A DNA stretch of 64,000 nt from an uncultured Faecalibacterium sp. (lineage in GTDB: Bacteria; Bacillota; Clostridia; Oscillospirales; Ruminococcaceae): NCBI GenBank assembly GCA_934547065.1, contig CAKTEF010000006.1, positions 20,828 through 84,827 on the forward strand, in the 5' to 3' direction. The notes under the pieces are model-generated. The model was given only the letters and a program-made list of their open reading frames with translations. It searched no databases and was not told the origin of the DNA. Shown one piece after another: positions 43,070-52,962 of this stretch; the first letter of the stretch is position 1; each line of letters starts with the position of its first letter. Made by a program: the position numbers and the translations under genes.

Positions 43070-44149
43070 ATGAAAAAGATCACGCGACGCAGTTTTCTGG
43101 CAGCAGCAGGTCTTGGCGCTGCCGCACTGGCTCTGACCGCCTGCGGCGGTTCCGGTTCTTCTCCGGCATCTTCCGGCAGCAGTGCTCCGGCGGCTTCGGC
43201 CAGCGCAGGCGCAGCGGCTGGGTATGCAGGCGGCAGCTACGCTTTGCAGATGGCCCACATCGGCGCGGGCGGCAGCATTGAAGAAACGGTGTCCAACCGT
43301 TTCAAGGAGCTGGTGGAAGAAGCCACCGGCGGCAAGGTGACCGTGGAGATCTTTGGCAACGGCCAGCTGGGCGGCCTGACCGACCTGGTGGACGGCATCC
43401 GCTACGATACCCTGGACATGGCCCTGTTTGCCGCAGGCAATATGGAGAGCTACGACCCCAAGGGCACCATCCTGGGCGTGCCGTACCTGTTCAGCAGCTA
43501 CAAGCATGTGGAAAACTTCTACGGCAGCGATGCCTGGAAAAACGTCTGCGAGGAGCTGGCCGACGAGACCAACGCCCTTTCGCTGGGCGATTTCCACACC
43601 GGCTTCCGTGATATCCTTTCCAACGTCGAGATCCATACCGCTGCCGATATGAAAGGCCTGGTCATCCGCGTGCCGGAGGCCCCCAGCTTTGTCAAGACCT
43701 TTGGCGCTCTGGGCTGCAACACCACGGCCCTGCCCGCCAGCGACGTGTATCAGGCCCTGCAGACCGGCCTTGTGGAGGCAACGGAAGCAGCGCCCTCCTA
43801 TATGCTGTCGATGAACTATCAGGATCAGTCCAAGTACTGCATCGTGACCAACCACATCTACACCGGCAACTCCATCTACATCTCCAAGTCCAAGCTGGAA
43901 GGCATGGATGCCGATGCCCAGGCTGCCATCAAGGCCGCCGGTGCGCAGGCCGCGAAAGAGGCATGGGACATCGTGGCCGATGAGGACCAGAAAGCGCTGG
44001 ATGCATTCGAGGCCGCCGGCGTGACCCGGATCGACCCGGATCTGGATTCGTTCAAGGAAGCCATGACCGGTGTCTGGGGCGAGCTGTTCATTGATAACAT
44101 TGAAAACGGTCAGGAGTTGGTGGATGCCGCCCTGGCCTGTGATATCTGA
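43070..44149 (+). CDS. dctP: TRAP transporter substrate-binding protein (DctP type)
   Basis: A 359-residue lipoprotein. The leader has a twin Arg (TRRSFLAAAGLG) and a lipobox (ALTACGG), then a Ser/Ala linker. The DctP fold follows (about 55-355), with QMAHIGAGGSIEE, the QLGG segment and VRVPEAP. In TRAP systems it captures an organic acid for Na+-driven uptake. The start at 43070 is preferred because GGAGG lies between it and the in-frame ATG 43055. Confidence 0.9.
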   Translation: MKKITRRSFLAAAGLGAAALALTACGGSGSSPASSGSSAPAASASAGAAAGYAGGSYALQMAHIGAGGSIEETVSNRFKELVEEATGGKVTVEIFGNGQLGGLTDLVDGIRYDTLDMALFAAGNMESYDPKGTILGVPYLFSSYKHVENFYGSDAWKNVCEELADETNALSLGDFHTGFRDILSNVEIHTAADMKGLVIRVPEAPSFVKTFGALGCNTTALPASDVYQALQTGLVEATEAAPSYMLSMNYQDQSKYCIVTNHIYTGNSIYISKSKLEGMDADAQAAIKAAGAQAAKEAWDIVADEDQKALDAFEAAGVTRIDPDLDSFKEAMTGVWGELFIDNIENGQELVDAALACDI

Positions 44150-44231
44150 TCTCCCCTTTATTTTTCTCTCCCCGGCGGGTGCGGCCTGGCCCGCGCCCGC
44201 CCTTTTGATTTGAAAGGAGGAAGCCTGCTTC

Positions 44232-44729
44232 ATGAAATCCCTGAAAAAGATCTCGAAAGGATATGACCGGTTCCTGGAATTCTGGTTTTACATTCCGGCG
44301 ATCATGATCCTTGGGCTGCTGGTCATCTGTGCCCTGATGGTCTGCCTGCGCAAAATTCTGGTGGGCGCGTTCAACTGGGCCGACGAAGCCATGCGCTTTT
44401 TGATGGTGTATGCCACGTTCATTGCCCTGCCGCTGCTGGTTTCGGGCAAGCGGAACATCACCATTGATATGACGGATATCATCTTTCCCCACAGCAAAAA
44501 AGGCCGCTGGGTGTTCCACCTGATCGCCGAGGTGCTGACGTTGGTGTGCTGTGTGGCCCTGATGCCCAGCATCCTGCTGTTCATGCAGAAAAACGCCACC
44601 GGCCTTTCCCCGGCCATGCAGATCCCCATGTGGGTGGTGTATTCCTGCCTGCCCATCGGGTTCGGGCTGTCGATCCTGTCCAGCCTGAACAATCTCATCA
44701 AACTGTTTACCGAGAAAGAGGAGGGCTGA
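44232..44729 (+). CDS. dctQ: TRAP transporter small permease (DctQ type)
   Basis: A 165-residue, four-helix membrane protein of the DctQ family, with NWADEAMRFLMVYATFIALPLLV as the conserved second-helix region. It couples DctP and DctM. AAAGGAGG lies upstream of the ATG, 82 bases after dctP. It ends two bases before the dctM start. Confidence 0.9.
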   Translation: MKSLKKISKGYDRFLEFWFYIPAIMILGLLVICALMVCLRKILVGAFNWADEAMRFLMVYATFIALPLLVSGKRNITIDMTDIIFPHSKKGRWVFHLIAEVLTLVCCVALMPSILLFMQKNATGLSPAMQIPMWVVYSCLPIGFGLSILSSLNNLIKLFTEKEEG

Positions 44730-44731
44730 AC

Positions 44732-46015
44732 ATGGGTATCATCCTGATCTTTGTCCTGTTCCTGGGCTTTGTGGTCTTAACGCTGCCCATTGCGTTCAGC
44801 ATGGAGCTTTCCACCATCCTGACCATGGTGTTCAACGGCCAGGGCAATGCCCTGATCACCATTCTGACCAAAATGTTCTCCGGCACCAACTCCACCTCGT
44901 TCCTGGCCATTCCGTTTTTCATCCTGGCCGGTGCGCTGATGGAGCAGGGCGGCATCTCCGATAAGATCCTGGAATTTGCCAACGGCCTGGTGGGCCACCT
45001 GCGCGGCGGCCTGGCCATGGTCACCGTGGTGTACGCCACCCTGTTCAGCGCCGTGACCGGCTCGGCTGTGGCAGCCACCACCGCGGTGGGCGCGACCATG
45101 ATGCCTGCCATGAACAAAAAGGGTTACGATAAAGGCTTTACCGCAGCGCTTCAGGCCAGCGCCGGGACCCTTGGCCCCATCATTCCGCCGTCGGTGTCCA
45201 TGATCATGATCTCGGCCATGACGGGGGAATCGGTGGCCAACCTTTTCCTGGCCGGTTTCCTGCCCGGCTTCATGATCGCGGCCTTTCTGATGCTGGTGGG
45301 CTACCTCTATGCCCGCAGGCACAAGATCCCCAAGGAGCCAAAGCAGAGCGGAAAAGAGACCCTGAAAGCCTTTACCGGTGCCATCTGGGCCCTGCTGAGC
45401 CCGGTGATCATCATTGGCGGCATCCTGTCCGGCGTGTTCACCGCCACCGAGGCCGGTATGATCTCCTGCGTGTACAGCATCATCGTGGGCATGTTCGTCT
45501 ATAAGGGCCTGACCGTGAAAAAGCTGGTGGAAGTGTTCAAAAAGAGCGTCATCGGCTCGGCTCAGATCATGTTCCTGGTGGCCATGGCCAACGTGTTTGC
45601 CTGGATCCTGACCCGCAACAGCTTTGGCACCCTGTGCGCCGAGCTGCTGGGCAACATTGCCTCCAACCGCGTGACCTTTATGCTGCTGATGGTGCTGTTC
45701 TTCCTGATCCTGGGCTGCTTTTTGGAGGGTGCGGCCATGTGTACCATCTTTGTGCCCATCTTCTACCCCATTGCACAGACCTACGGGGTCGGCTTCCCCC
45801 TGATGATCGTCATGCTGATGTGCGTGGCCCTGGGTCAGATCACCCCGCCGGTGGGCGTGCTGCTGAGCGTGACCAGCGAGATGCAGGGCATCAAGCTGAC
45901 GGATACGTTCAAGTATCTGCCGTCGGTCCTGGGCGCATTGCTGGCCGCCACCGTGCTGTGCGCGGTGTTCCCGCAGATCATCACCATTCTGCCGCACCTG
46001 TTTGGCACCCTGTGA
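44732..46015 (+). CDS. dctM: TRAP transporter large permease (DctM type)
   Basis: A 427-residue DctM permease with about twelve hydrophobic segments. Family signatures are FLAIPFFILAGALM, SAVTGSAVAATTAVG, GTLGPIIPPSVSMI and the C-terminal ITPPVGVLL. It carries out Na+-coupled transport. The start at 44732 follows AGAGGAGGG. Longer in-frame readings from 44546 lie inside dctQ and are rejected. Confidence 0.92.
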   Translation: MGIILIFVLFLGFVVLTLPIAFSMELSTILTMVFNGQGNALITILTKMFSGTNSTSFLAIPFFILAGALMEQGGISDKILEFANGLVGHLRGGLAMVTVVYATLFSAVTGSAVAATTAVGATMMPAMNKKGYDKGFTAALQASAGTLGPIIPPSVSMIMISAMTGESVANLFLAGFLPGFMIAAFLMLVGYLYARRHKIPKEPKQSGKETLKAFTGAIWALLSPVIIIGGILSGVFTATEAGMISCVYSIIVGMFVYKGLTVKKLVEVFKKSVIGSAQIMFLVAMANVFAWILTRNSFGTLCAELLGNIASNRVTFMLLMVLFFLILGCFLEGAAMCTIFVPIFYPIAQTYGVGFPLMIVMLMCVALGQITPPVGVLLSVTSEMQGIKLTDTFKYLPSVLGALLAATVLCAVFPQIITILPHLFGTL

Positions 46016-46054
46016 TGCCGCCAAGGGAATTTACGGTTAAAGGAGCCGATATCT

Positions 46055-47191
46055 TTGGATTTTTTGATCAAAAACGGAACGCTCTATGACCCGGCGGTGG
46101 GGCAGCTGCGGCGCGGCGACCTTGCACTGGTCAACGGCAGTATCCGGCTGCCTGCTGCGGGGCAGACCTACCGCAGCGTGATCGACGCGGCCGGATGCAT
46201 CGTCTGTCCGGGTCTGGTGGATTTCCATGTACACTATTTCAACGGCGGCATCGAGGGGGGCGTGAACCCGGATGCCAGCAGCTTTTGCTGCGGCGTGACC
46301 ACCGCAGTGGATGCCGGAAGCGCCGGGGCCTGCAATTACCAGCTGTTCCACCGGGGCGTTGCTGCCCAGAGCGATGTGCGCCTGCTGGCCGATCTGCTGA
46401 TTTCCGGCGAGGGGCAGGTGTCGTTCCGGGCACCGGAGAACATGGAGCCGGAGCTGTTCGACGAGCAGCGCATCCAGGCGCTGTTCCGCCGCTATCCGGG
46501 GGAGCTGGTGGGCCTCAAGGCACGGATCAGCAACGGTGTGGTCCCGCCGGGCCGCACCCCGGACATCCTCAGGCGGATGGTGGAGATCGCCGATGCCGTG
46601 GATACCCGCGTCGTCATCCATGTGACAGACCCGCCCATGCCTATTGAGGAGATGGCTGCCCTGCTGCGGCCGGGGGATGTGATCTGCCACATTTACCAGA
46701 AACGCGGCCAGAGCCCCACCTGCCTGGATGCAGAGGGCCGGGTGCGCCCCGGCCTGTGGGAGGCCCGGAAGCGCGGCATCGTGTTCGATGCCTGCAACGG
46801 GCGCGGCAACTTTGACCTGCCCACCGCCCGGACGGCTGTGCGGCAGGGCTTTGTGCCCGATGTGATCAGCAGCGACACCAACATCACCGGAAACTTCCTG
46901 CAGCCGCTGCACAGCCTGCCCCGCATCCTGTCCAAATTCGTGGACCTGGGCATGAGTCTGGAACAGGTGCTGGATTCCGCTACCCTGACCCCGGCAAAGC
47001 TCATCGGCCGCCCGGAGCTGGGCACCCTGGAACCGGGCACCCCGGCGGATGTCTGCATCCTGAAACAGAAGCAGAAGCCCATGCACTACGAGGATATCAA
47101 CGGCAACACCTTTACCGGCACGCAGGTCCTTGTGCCGCAGATGACGTTCAAGGGCGGCCGGTGCATGTTCTGCCAGGCGGATTTCACCTGA
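46055..47191 (+). CDS. Amidohydrolase/deacetylase-family metallohydrolase
   Basis: A 378-residue amidohydrolase-superfamily enzyme. Metal ligands are readable: His58 and His60 in DFHVH, a probable carbamylated Lys155 (GLKARIS), His189 (VIHVTDP), His212 (CHIYQK) and Asp274 (SSDTN). The pattern fits the EF0837/Atu3266 group, some of which deacetylate N-acyl D-amino acids or acetyl-mandelate. The start is TTG 46055 with AAAGGAG upstream. It is 39 bases after dctM, so it likely acts on the TRAP substrate. Confidence 0.82.
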   Translation: MDFLIKNGTLYDPAVGQLRRGDLALVNGSIRLPAAGQTYRSVIDAAGCIVCPGLVDFHVHYFNGGIEGGVNPDASSFCCGVTTAVDAGSAGACNYQLFHRGVAAQSDVRLLADLLISGEGQVSFRAPENMEPELFDEQRIQALFRRYPGELVGLKARISNGVVPPGRTPDILRRMVEIADAVDTRVVIHVTDPPMPIEEMAALLRPGDVICHIYQKRGQSPTCLDAEGRVRPGLWEARKRGIVFDACNGRGNFDLPTARTAVRQGFVPDVISSDTNITGNFLQPLHSLPRILSKFVDLGMSLEQVLDSATLTPAKLIGRPELGTLEPGTPADVCILKQKQKPMHYEDINGNTFTGTQVLVPQMTFKGGRCMFCQADFT

Positions 47192-47224
47192 CGCGATTTG
47201 TTCTCTTTCCGTTTCTTCCGCATA

Positions 47225-47258
47225 AAAAGGCCCTTTCCCGGCTGGGAAGGGGCCTTTG
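47225..47258 (+). terminator. Terminator of the TRAP operon
   Basis: AAAGGCCC-TTTCCC pairs with GGGAAGGGGCCTTT around a short loop. A tracts before it also suit the converging GH94 gene. Confidence 0.8.
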
Positions 47259-47289
47259 TGCTGTGATTTGAGAGGAGTGCCGGGGGGCA

Positions 47290-49725
47290 TCAGCCCATCA
47301 CGACCTCGACTTCCACCGTGGTTCCGGCAGCGGCCAGCGGCAGGATCTGGCCGCAGAGAGCTTCGCCGTTCACGGTGATGCTCTTTACGCCTTTCTGCAC
47401 GGCATCGGGGTTCGAGACGCGGATGTGATACACGGCCCCGCGATAGCGGCGGGTGACGGTGTAGCTGCCCAGGGTGTGGGGGATGCAGGGATCGACTTTC
47501 AGGCCGTCCAGCGTGGGCTGGATGCCCAGGATGGACTGGCTGATGTTGAAGAACGTCCAGGCGGCGGTGCCGGTCAGCCAGCTGTTCTTTGCCTCGCCAA
47601 AGGCGGGGGCATCCTTTCCGGCCACCATCTGGCTGTAAACATAGGGTTCGGTGCGGTGGATCTCGCTGATGTCCTCAAGGTAGGCGGGACAGGTCTTTTT
47701 GTACACCTCAAAGGCGCGGTCGCCGTGGCCCAGCACCGTTTCGGCGCAGCTGATCCAGGGGTTGTTGTGGCAGAAGATCCCGGCGTTCTCCTTGTATCCC
47801 GGAGGATAGCTGGAGATCTCGCCCAGGTTGAGGCGGTAGGTGGTGTAGGCAGGCTGGAGCAGCACGACACCATATTTGGTATCCAGCCGCTCCTCCACGC
47901 TTTTCAGCGCCTGGGCGGCCTGGCCGGTCTCTTTGCCGATACCGGCCATCACGCACATGCCCTGCGGCTCAATAAAGATCTGGCCCTCGTCGCACTCCTT
48001 ACTGCCCACCGGGGCACCAAAGGCATCGTAGGCCCGGCGGAACCAGGCTCCGTCCCACCCGGCGGTCAGGGCGGCCTGCTCCACCTGCGCAATGGCGGCG
48101 CGGGCCTGGGCGGCCTCGTCCGGCAGGGCACGGTGGTCGCACAGGTCGGCGTACTCGCGGCCGTATTTCACGAACATGCCTGCAATGAACACGCTCTCGG
48201 CCACGGGGCCCTCGCTGGGGCCGGTGATCTGGAAGCTTTCACCCGGATGCTCCGAGAAGCAGTTCAGGTTCAGACAGTCGTTCCAGTCGGCCCGGCCGAT
48301 CAAGGGCAGGCCGTGGGGGCCGAGGTGGGTGCGGGTGAAATGGAAGCTGCGGCGCAGGTGTTCCATCAGGGGCTGAGCCTTGCTTTCGTCGTTGTCAAAG
48401 GCCACCGGCTCGTCCAGGATGCTCCAATCGCCCGTCTCGCGCAGGTAGGCGGCGGTTCCGGCAATGAGCCAGAGCGGATCATCGTTGAAGCCGGTGCCCA
48501 CATCGCGGTTGCCCTTTTTGGTCAGCGGCTGGTACTGATGGTAGGCGCTGCCGTCCTCAAACTGGGTGGCGGCAATGTCCAGGATGCGGCCCCGTGCCCG
48601 CTGCGGGATCATGTGGACAAAGCCCAGCAGATCCTGGCAACTGTCGCGGAAGCCCATGCCGCGGCCGATGCCGCTTTCGTAGTAGCTGGCGCTGCGGCTC
48701 ATGTTGAACGTGACCATGCACTGGTACTGGTGCCACAGGTTCACCATCCGGTCCAGCTTTTCATCGCCGGAAGAAAGCTGCCAGCCGGACAGCAGCTGCT
48801 GCCAGTGGGCGGCCAGGGCTTCGCGGGCGGCATCCACCTGTTCATCGGTGGCGTAACGGGCCATCATAGCTTCGGCGCGGGTCTTGTTGAGGATGCCGGG
48901 GGCGGTGAACTTTTCGGCTGCCGGGTTTTCGAGATAGCCCAGGCCGAAGATGATGGTCTTTTTCTCGCCCGCTTCCAATGTGAGGTGGAAATGATGGGCA
49001 CCCACCGGGGCCCAGCCGTGCGCGATGCTGTTGGAGCAGTGCCCGGCCAGAACGGCCTGCGGGGCTTCCGGCCCGCCGTACACCCCGCAGAACGCATCCC
49101 GCGCGGTGTCGAAGCCGGTGACCGGGGCGTTGGCCCAGAACACCGCGTAGTGATCGCGGCGCTCACGGTACTCGGTCTTATGGTAGATGGCGCTGCCCAC
49201 CACCTCCACCTCGCCGGTGGAGAAGTTGCGCTGGAAGTTGGAGCTGTCGTCCATGGCATCCCACAGGCAGAACTCCACATAGCTGAACACATCCAGCGTG
49301 CGGGGGGCGGCGGTCCGGTTTTCCAGGGTCAGGCGGTCGATCTCGCAGGCATCGCCGCGGGGCACAAACAGTTCCTGCTGTGCCCGGATGCCGTTCTTGG
49401 TTCCCTGCACAACGGTGTAGCCCAGGCCGTGGCGGCAGGTGTAGGCATCCAGCTCCGTTTTGGTGGGCTGCCAGCCGGGGTTCCACACGGTGCCGCCATC
49501 GTTGATGTAGATGCGGTGGCCGTCCATGTCCAGCGGGGAGTTGTTGTAGCGGTAGCGGGTCAGCCGGCGCAGGCGCGCATCACGGTAAAAGCTGTAACCG
49601 CCGCCGGTGTTGGACACCAGGCTGAAGAAATCCTCACTGCCAAGGTAGTTGATCCACGGCAGGGGAGTGCGGGGCGTTTCGATCACATACTCCCGGTTCG
49701 CATCATCAAAATGTCCGAATTTCAT
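47290..49725 (-). CDS. Cellobiose phosphorylase (GH94)
   Basis: An 811-residue GH94 enzyme, the size of classical cellobiose phosphorylases. It splits cellobiose with phosphate into glucose 1-phosphate and glucose in the cytoplasm. The N-terminal MKFGHFDD...WINYLG, the [18 protein letters not shown] segment, and [10 protein letters not shown] with the general acid (Asp480/Asp483 region) are strong matches to cellobiose rather than chitobiose enzymes. Start 49725 follows AAAGGAGG. It is divergent from a LacI regulator and ABC sugar transporter, which probably import the disaccharide. Confidence 0.92.
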   Translation of the reverse strand: MKFGHFDDANREYVIETPRTPLPWINYLGSEDFFSLVSNTGGGYSFYRDARLRRLTRYRYNNSPLDMDGHRIYINDGGTVWNPGWQPTKTELDAYTCRHGLGYTVVQGTKNGIRAQQELFVPRGDACEIDRLTLENRTAAPRTLDVFSYVEFCLWDAMDDSSNFQRNFSTGEVEVVGSAIYHKTEYRERRDHYAVFWANAPVTGFDTARDAFCGVYGGPEAPQAVLAGHCSNSIAHGWAPVGAHHFHLTLEAGEKKTIIFGLGYLENPAAEKFTAPGILNKTRAEAMMARYATDEQVDAAREALAAHWQQLLSGWQLSSGDEKLDRMVNLWHQYQCMVTFNMSRSASYYESGIGRGMGFRDSCQDLLGFVHMIPQRARGRILDIAATQFEDGSAYHQYQPLTKKGNRDVGTGFNDDPLWLIAGTAAYLRETGDWSILDEPVAFDNDESKAQPLMEHLRRSFHFTRTHLGPHGLPLIGRADWNDCLNLNCFSEHPGESFQITGPSEGPVAESVFIAGMFVKYGREYADLCDHRALPDEAAQARAAIAQVEQAALTAGWDGAWFRRAYDAFGAPVGSKECDEGQIFIEPQGMCVMAGIGKETGQAAQALKSVEERLDTKYGVVLLQPAYTTYRLNLGEISSYPPGYKENAGIFCHNNPWISCAETVLGHGDRAFEVYKKTCPAYLEDISEIHRTEPYVYSQMVAGKDAPAFGEAKNSWLTGTAAWTFFNISQSILGIQPTLDGLKVDPCIPHTLGSYTVTRRYRGAVYHIRVSNPDAVQKGVKSITVNGEALCGQILPLAAAGTTVEVEVVMG

Positions 49726-49775
49726 AGTATCGTTCCTCCTTTGTGGAAAACCGGAAACGCTGGAAAAGCACAATT

Positions 49776-50270
49776 GGCGAAAACGATTAAGAAAACGCGG
49801 CCCCGGAAAAGAGAACGATTTCGTTACTTACAGAATAGTCGATTCGGATGCGAAATGCAAGAGCTTTTATGAAATATACAACAGGAACGGAGAACGGAGG
49901 GTCCGTGGAAAAGATGACAAAATAATGACAAAAAGAAAGAAGACAGGTGCTTTTTTGCACGGAGGCGGCTGCGGAGCCGGAGCGGAAGCGCCGCCGGACG
50001 GCGGAAAAAAAGCAAAACAGACGTGGGCAGACCCCATTTTAAAGTAATAATAACAGGAGGCGAAAAACGGGCCGGGATGGGTACGGGACGAAACGAAATT
50101 TTATTCGAAAAATGCCGAAATCCACCGAAAACGGGACGGAATGCACAATCGGGTTCGTTCAAAATCAATCAAACCGCCGAAATGCAGTGAATAGAGATAA
50201 AACTTTTGCATTCTGACTTGATTTTTGGTACAGAATGCGCTATATTGAACTTGCGAAAACGATTTAGAAT
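49776..50270. promoter_or_regulatory. Divergent control region with repeated GCGAAAACGATT sites
   Basis: This 590-base AT-richer gap has no gene. GCGAAAACGATTAAGAA occurs at about 49777-49793, and GCGAAAACGATTTAGAATT at about 50252-50270, just before lacI. A related dyad, AACGATTTCGTT, is at about 49814-49825. They resemble LacI-family operators and one lies near each gene start. Confidence 0.6.
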
Positions 50271-50317
50271 TCGTTCGGGAGCCTCTGAGCGAGTTCCCCC
50301 GGAGGGAGGGCGACGAA

Positions 50318-51334
50318 ATGTCATCCTTGAAAGATCTGGCGCAGGAATGCGGCGTCTCCGTGGCCACGGTGAGCAAGGCACTCAACGGCCAGCCGGACAT
50401 TTCAGCTGCGACCCGTGACCGTGTCCGTGAGGCGGCACGCCGGATGGGTTATGTGCCCAATATGGCGGCCCGCTCCATGAAAACCAACCGTACCTACAAC
50501 CTGGGCGTTCTGTTCGTGGACGAACGGCAGAGCGGCCTGGCCCACGAATATTTCTCCGCCGTGCTGGACAGCTTCAAGGTCCAGGTGGAGCGGCTGGGCT
50601 ACGATATCACATTTATCAATCGCAACCTTGGCGGCAGGACGATGACCTATCTGGAGCATTGCCACTACCGCGGGGTGGACGGTGCCGTGATCGCCTGTGT
50701 GGATTTCAACGATCCGCAGGTGGTGGAACTGGTAAACAGTGATGTGCCGGTGGTAACGATCGACCATGTGTTCAACAACCGGATGGCGGTGCTTTCCGAT
50801 AACGTCAGCGGCCTTTCGGCGCTGGTGCGCTGTGCATACGCAAACGGCCACCGCCGCATCGCTTTTATCCATGGCGAACATACCGCCGTGACCGAGAACC
50901 GCCTGGCGGGTTTTTACAAGACCTGCGATGAGCTGGGGCTGGAAGTGCCGGATGCGTATGTGCGGGAGGGCGTTTACCACGATGCCGATCGCTGCGCTGA
51001 GGAGACCAAAGCTCTGCTGGAGCTTCCGCATCCGCCCACCTGCATCATCTTCCCAGACGACTTTTCCGCCATGGGCGGCTATGGAGCCATCGACGAGGCG
51101 GGGCTGAGGATCCCGGAGGATCTCTCGGTGATGGGCTACGACGGCATCTACCTTTCGCGGGTGATGAAGCCAAGGCTGGTGACCTACCAGCAGAACACCA
51201 AGGTGCTGGGCCGCACCGCCGCAGATAAGCTGATCCAGATGATCGAGCATCCGCGGGTGACGCTGGCCGAGCAGATCCCCGTTACAGGCCGGCTGCTGGA
51301 CGGTGATTCCGTCACAAAGCCGAAAACGATCTAG
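50318..51334 (+). CDS. LacI-family transcriptional regulator
   Basis: A 338-residue LacI/GalR regulator. HTH at 3-24 (LKDLAQECGVSVATVSKALNG) with the hinge helix segment PNMAARSMKT, then a periplasmic-binding-protein-like effector domain (about 60-335) with FPDDFSAMGGYGAIDEAGLRIPE. Divergent from the GH94 gene and 80 bases before the sugar-binding lipoprotein. It probably represses both until cellobiose or a related sugar is present. Confidence 0.9.
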   Translation: MSSLKDLAQECGVSVATVSKALNGQPDISAATRDRVREAARRMGYVPNMAARSMKTNRTYNLGVLFVDERQSGLAHEYFSAVLDSFKVQVERLGYDITFINRNLGGRTMTYLEHCHYRGVDGAVIACVDFNDPQVVELVNSDVPVVTIDHVFNNRMAVLSDNVSGLSALVRCAYANGHRRIAFIHGEHTAVTENRLAGFYKTCDELGLEVPDAYVREGVYHDADRCAEETKALLELPHPPTCIIFPDDFSAMGGYGAIDEAGLRIPEDLSVMGYDGIYLSRVMKPRLVTYQQNTKVLGRTAADKLIQMIEHPRVTLAEQIPVTGRLLDGDSVTKPKTI

Positions 51335-51416
51335 TCTCATTGGTTCCGGTGTTCCGGGGCTATTTAAGGAAACAGGACATTTTTTTCACGAAAACCATTG
51401 AAGGAGGGTTTTTATT

Positions 51417-52853
51417 ATGAGAAAGATTTCGCGCCGTAATTTCCTGTTGGCTTCTGGTGCAGTTGCAGTGACCGCAGCCCTGTCCGCATGCGGCGGCAGC
51501 TCTTCTTCGTCCGCTCCGGCTTCCTCTGCCGCTCCGGCATCGTCCGCAGCCGCATCCGCAGCCGGTGGCAAGGTGCTGAACATCTGGTGCTGGAACGATG
51601 AGTTCCAGAGCCGCTTCAACGATTATTATCCGGAGGTCAAGGAGATCGCCGATGATAAGTCCACCACCACCCTGAAAGACGGCACCACCGTCAAGTGGAC
51701 CATCAACCCCAACGACAACAACAACTACCAGAATAAGCTGGACGAGGGCCTGCTGGCGCAGGATTCCGCCGCCGATGACGATAAGATCGATATCTTCCTG
51801 GTGGAAGCCGACTACGCTTTGAAGTATGTGGATTCCGATTACGCGCTGGATGTCAAGGCAGACATCGGCCTGACCGATTCCGACCTGTCGCAGCAGTATC
51901 AGTACACCAAGGATATCGTCAGCGTGGACGGCAGCCAGCGCGGCACCACCTGGCAGGCAACGCCGGGCCTGTTCGCATACCGCCGCAGCATCGCAAAGGA
52001 GGTTCTGGGCACCGATGATCCCACGGAAGTGCAGACCTACCTGTCGGACTGGGATCGGTTCAACGATGTGGCCGCCAAGGCTTCCGCCAAGGGCTACAAG
52101 ATGCTTTCCGGCTTCGATGATTCGTTCCGTACCTTCTCCAACAACATTGCGGCTCCCTGGGTGGATGGCACCACCATCAATGTGGACGAGAATATGATGA
52201 AGTGGGTGGACCAGACCAAGGAGTACACCGACAAGGGCTACAACAACAAGTCCAGCCTGTGGGACAGCCAGTGGGCTTCCGATCAGGGCCCCACCGGTAA
52301 GGTGTTCGGCTTCTTCTACTCCACCTGGGGCATCAACTTCACCCTGCTGGGCAACTCGCTGGCAACGCCCGTGGCGGATGGCGAAAAGCCGCAGGTGGGC
52401 AACGGCATCTACGGCGACTACGCCGTGTGCGAAGGCCCTCAGCCTTATTACTGGGGCGGCACCTGGATCTGCGGCGCAGCCGGCAGTGACAACATCGACC
52501 TGATCCGCGATGTCATGCAGAAGCTGACCTGCGACGAAGCCATCATGAAGCAGATCACCCTGGATACCGAGGACTACACCAACAACGAGAAAGCCATGAA
52601 CGAGATCGCGAACAGCGATTACAAGTCGGACTTCCTGGGCGGCCAGAACCATATCGCTCTGTTTGCGGAAGCCGCAAAGAAGATCGACATGTCCAACGCC
52701 GGTCCTTACGATCAGGGCATCACCGAAAGCTTCCAGTCGGCATTCAAGGATTACTTTACCGGCAACGTGGACGAAGATACCGCCAAGGCAAACTTCGAGA
52801 CGGCCATCAAGGAGAAGTATCCGGAGCTGACCGATGTGGTCTGGCCTGCATAA
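51417..52853 (+). CDS. Sugar ABC transporter substrate-binding lipoprotein
   Basis: A 478-residue family 1 solute-binding protein. The leader has RKISRRNFLLASG and a lipobox (LSACGG), then a Ser/Ala linker and the two-lobe binding domain (about 60-475). KVLNIWCWNDEF is the typical carbohydrate SBP start. Followed by two permeases in the same direction. The ATPase is not encoded here and is probably a shared MsmK-type subunit. The context (GH94, LacI) points to cellobiose or cello-oligosaccharides. AAGGAGGG precedes the ATG. Confidence 0.9.
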   Translation: MRKISRRNFLLASGAVAVTAALSACGGSSSSSAPASSAAPASSAAASAAGGKVLNIWCWNDEFQSRFNDYYPEVKEIADDKSTTTLKDGTTVKWTINPNDNNNYQNKLDEGLLAQDSAADDDKIDIFLVEADYALKYVDSDYALDVKADIGLTDSDLSQQYQYTKDIVSVDGSQRGTTWQATPGLFAYRRSIAKEVLGTDDPTEVQTYLSDWDRFNDVAAKASAKGYKMLSGFDDSFRTFSNNIAAPWVDGTTINVDENMMKWVDQTKEYTDKGYNNKSSLWDSQWASDQGPTGKVFGFFYSTWGINFTLLGNSLATPVADGEKPQVGNGIYGDYAVCEGPQPYYWGGTWICGAAGSDNIDLIRDVMQKLTCDEAIMKQITLDTEDYTNNEKAMNEIANSDYKSDFLGGQNHIALFAEAAKKIDMSNAGPYDQGITESFQSAFKDYFTGNVDEDTAKANFETAIKEKYPELTDVVWPA

Positions 52854-52892
52854 CAGGCTGACCCGATCCGCTCAAACGGAAAAGAAAATACG

Positions 52893-52934
52893 CAGGGGCG
52901 GGCCGGACGCTGTTCCCGCCCGCCCCTGTTTTTT
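52893..52934 (+). terminator. Intra-operon terminator after SBP gene
   Basis: A 10-bp stem (52893-52902 with 52919-52928) followed by T6, between the SBP and permease genes. Partial read-through would give excess binding protein over permease. Confidence 0.8.
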
Positions 52935-52962
52935 GCCGCAAAACGATCAGGAGGCGATCCTT

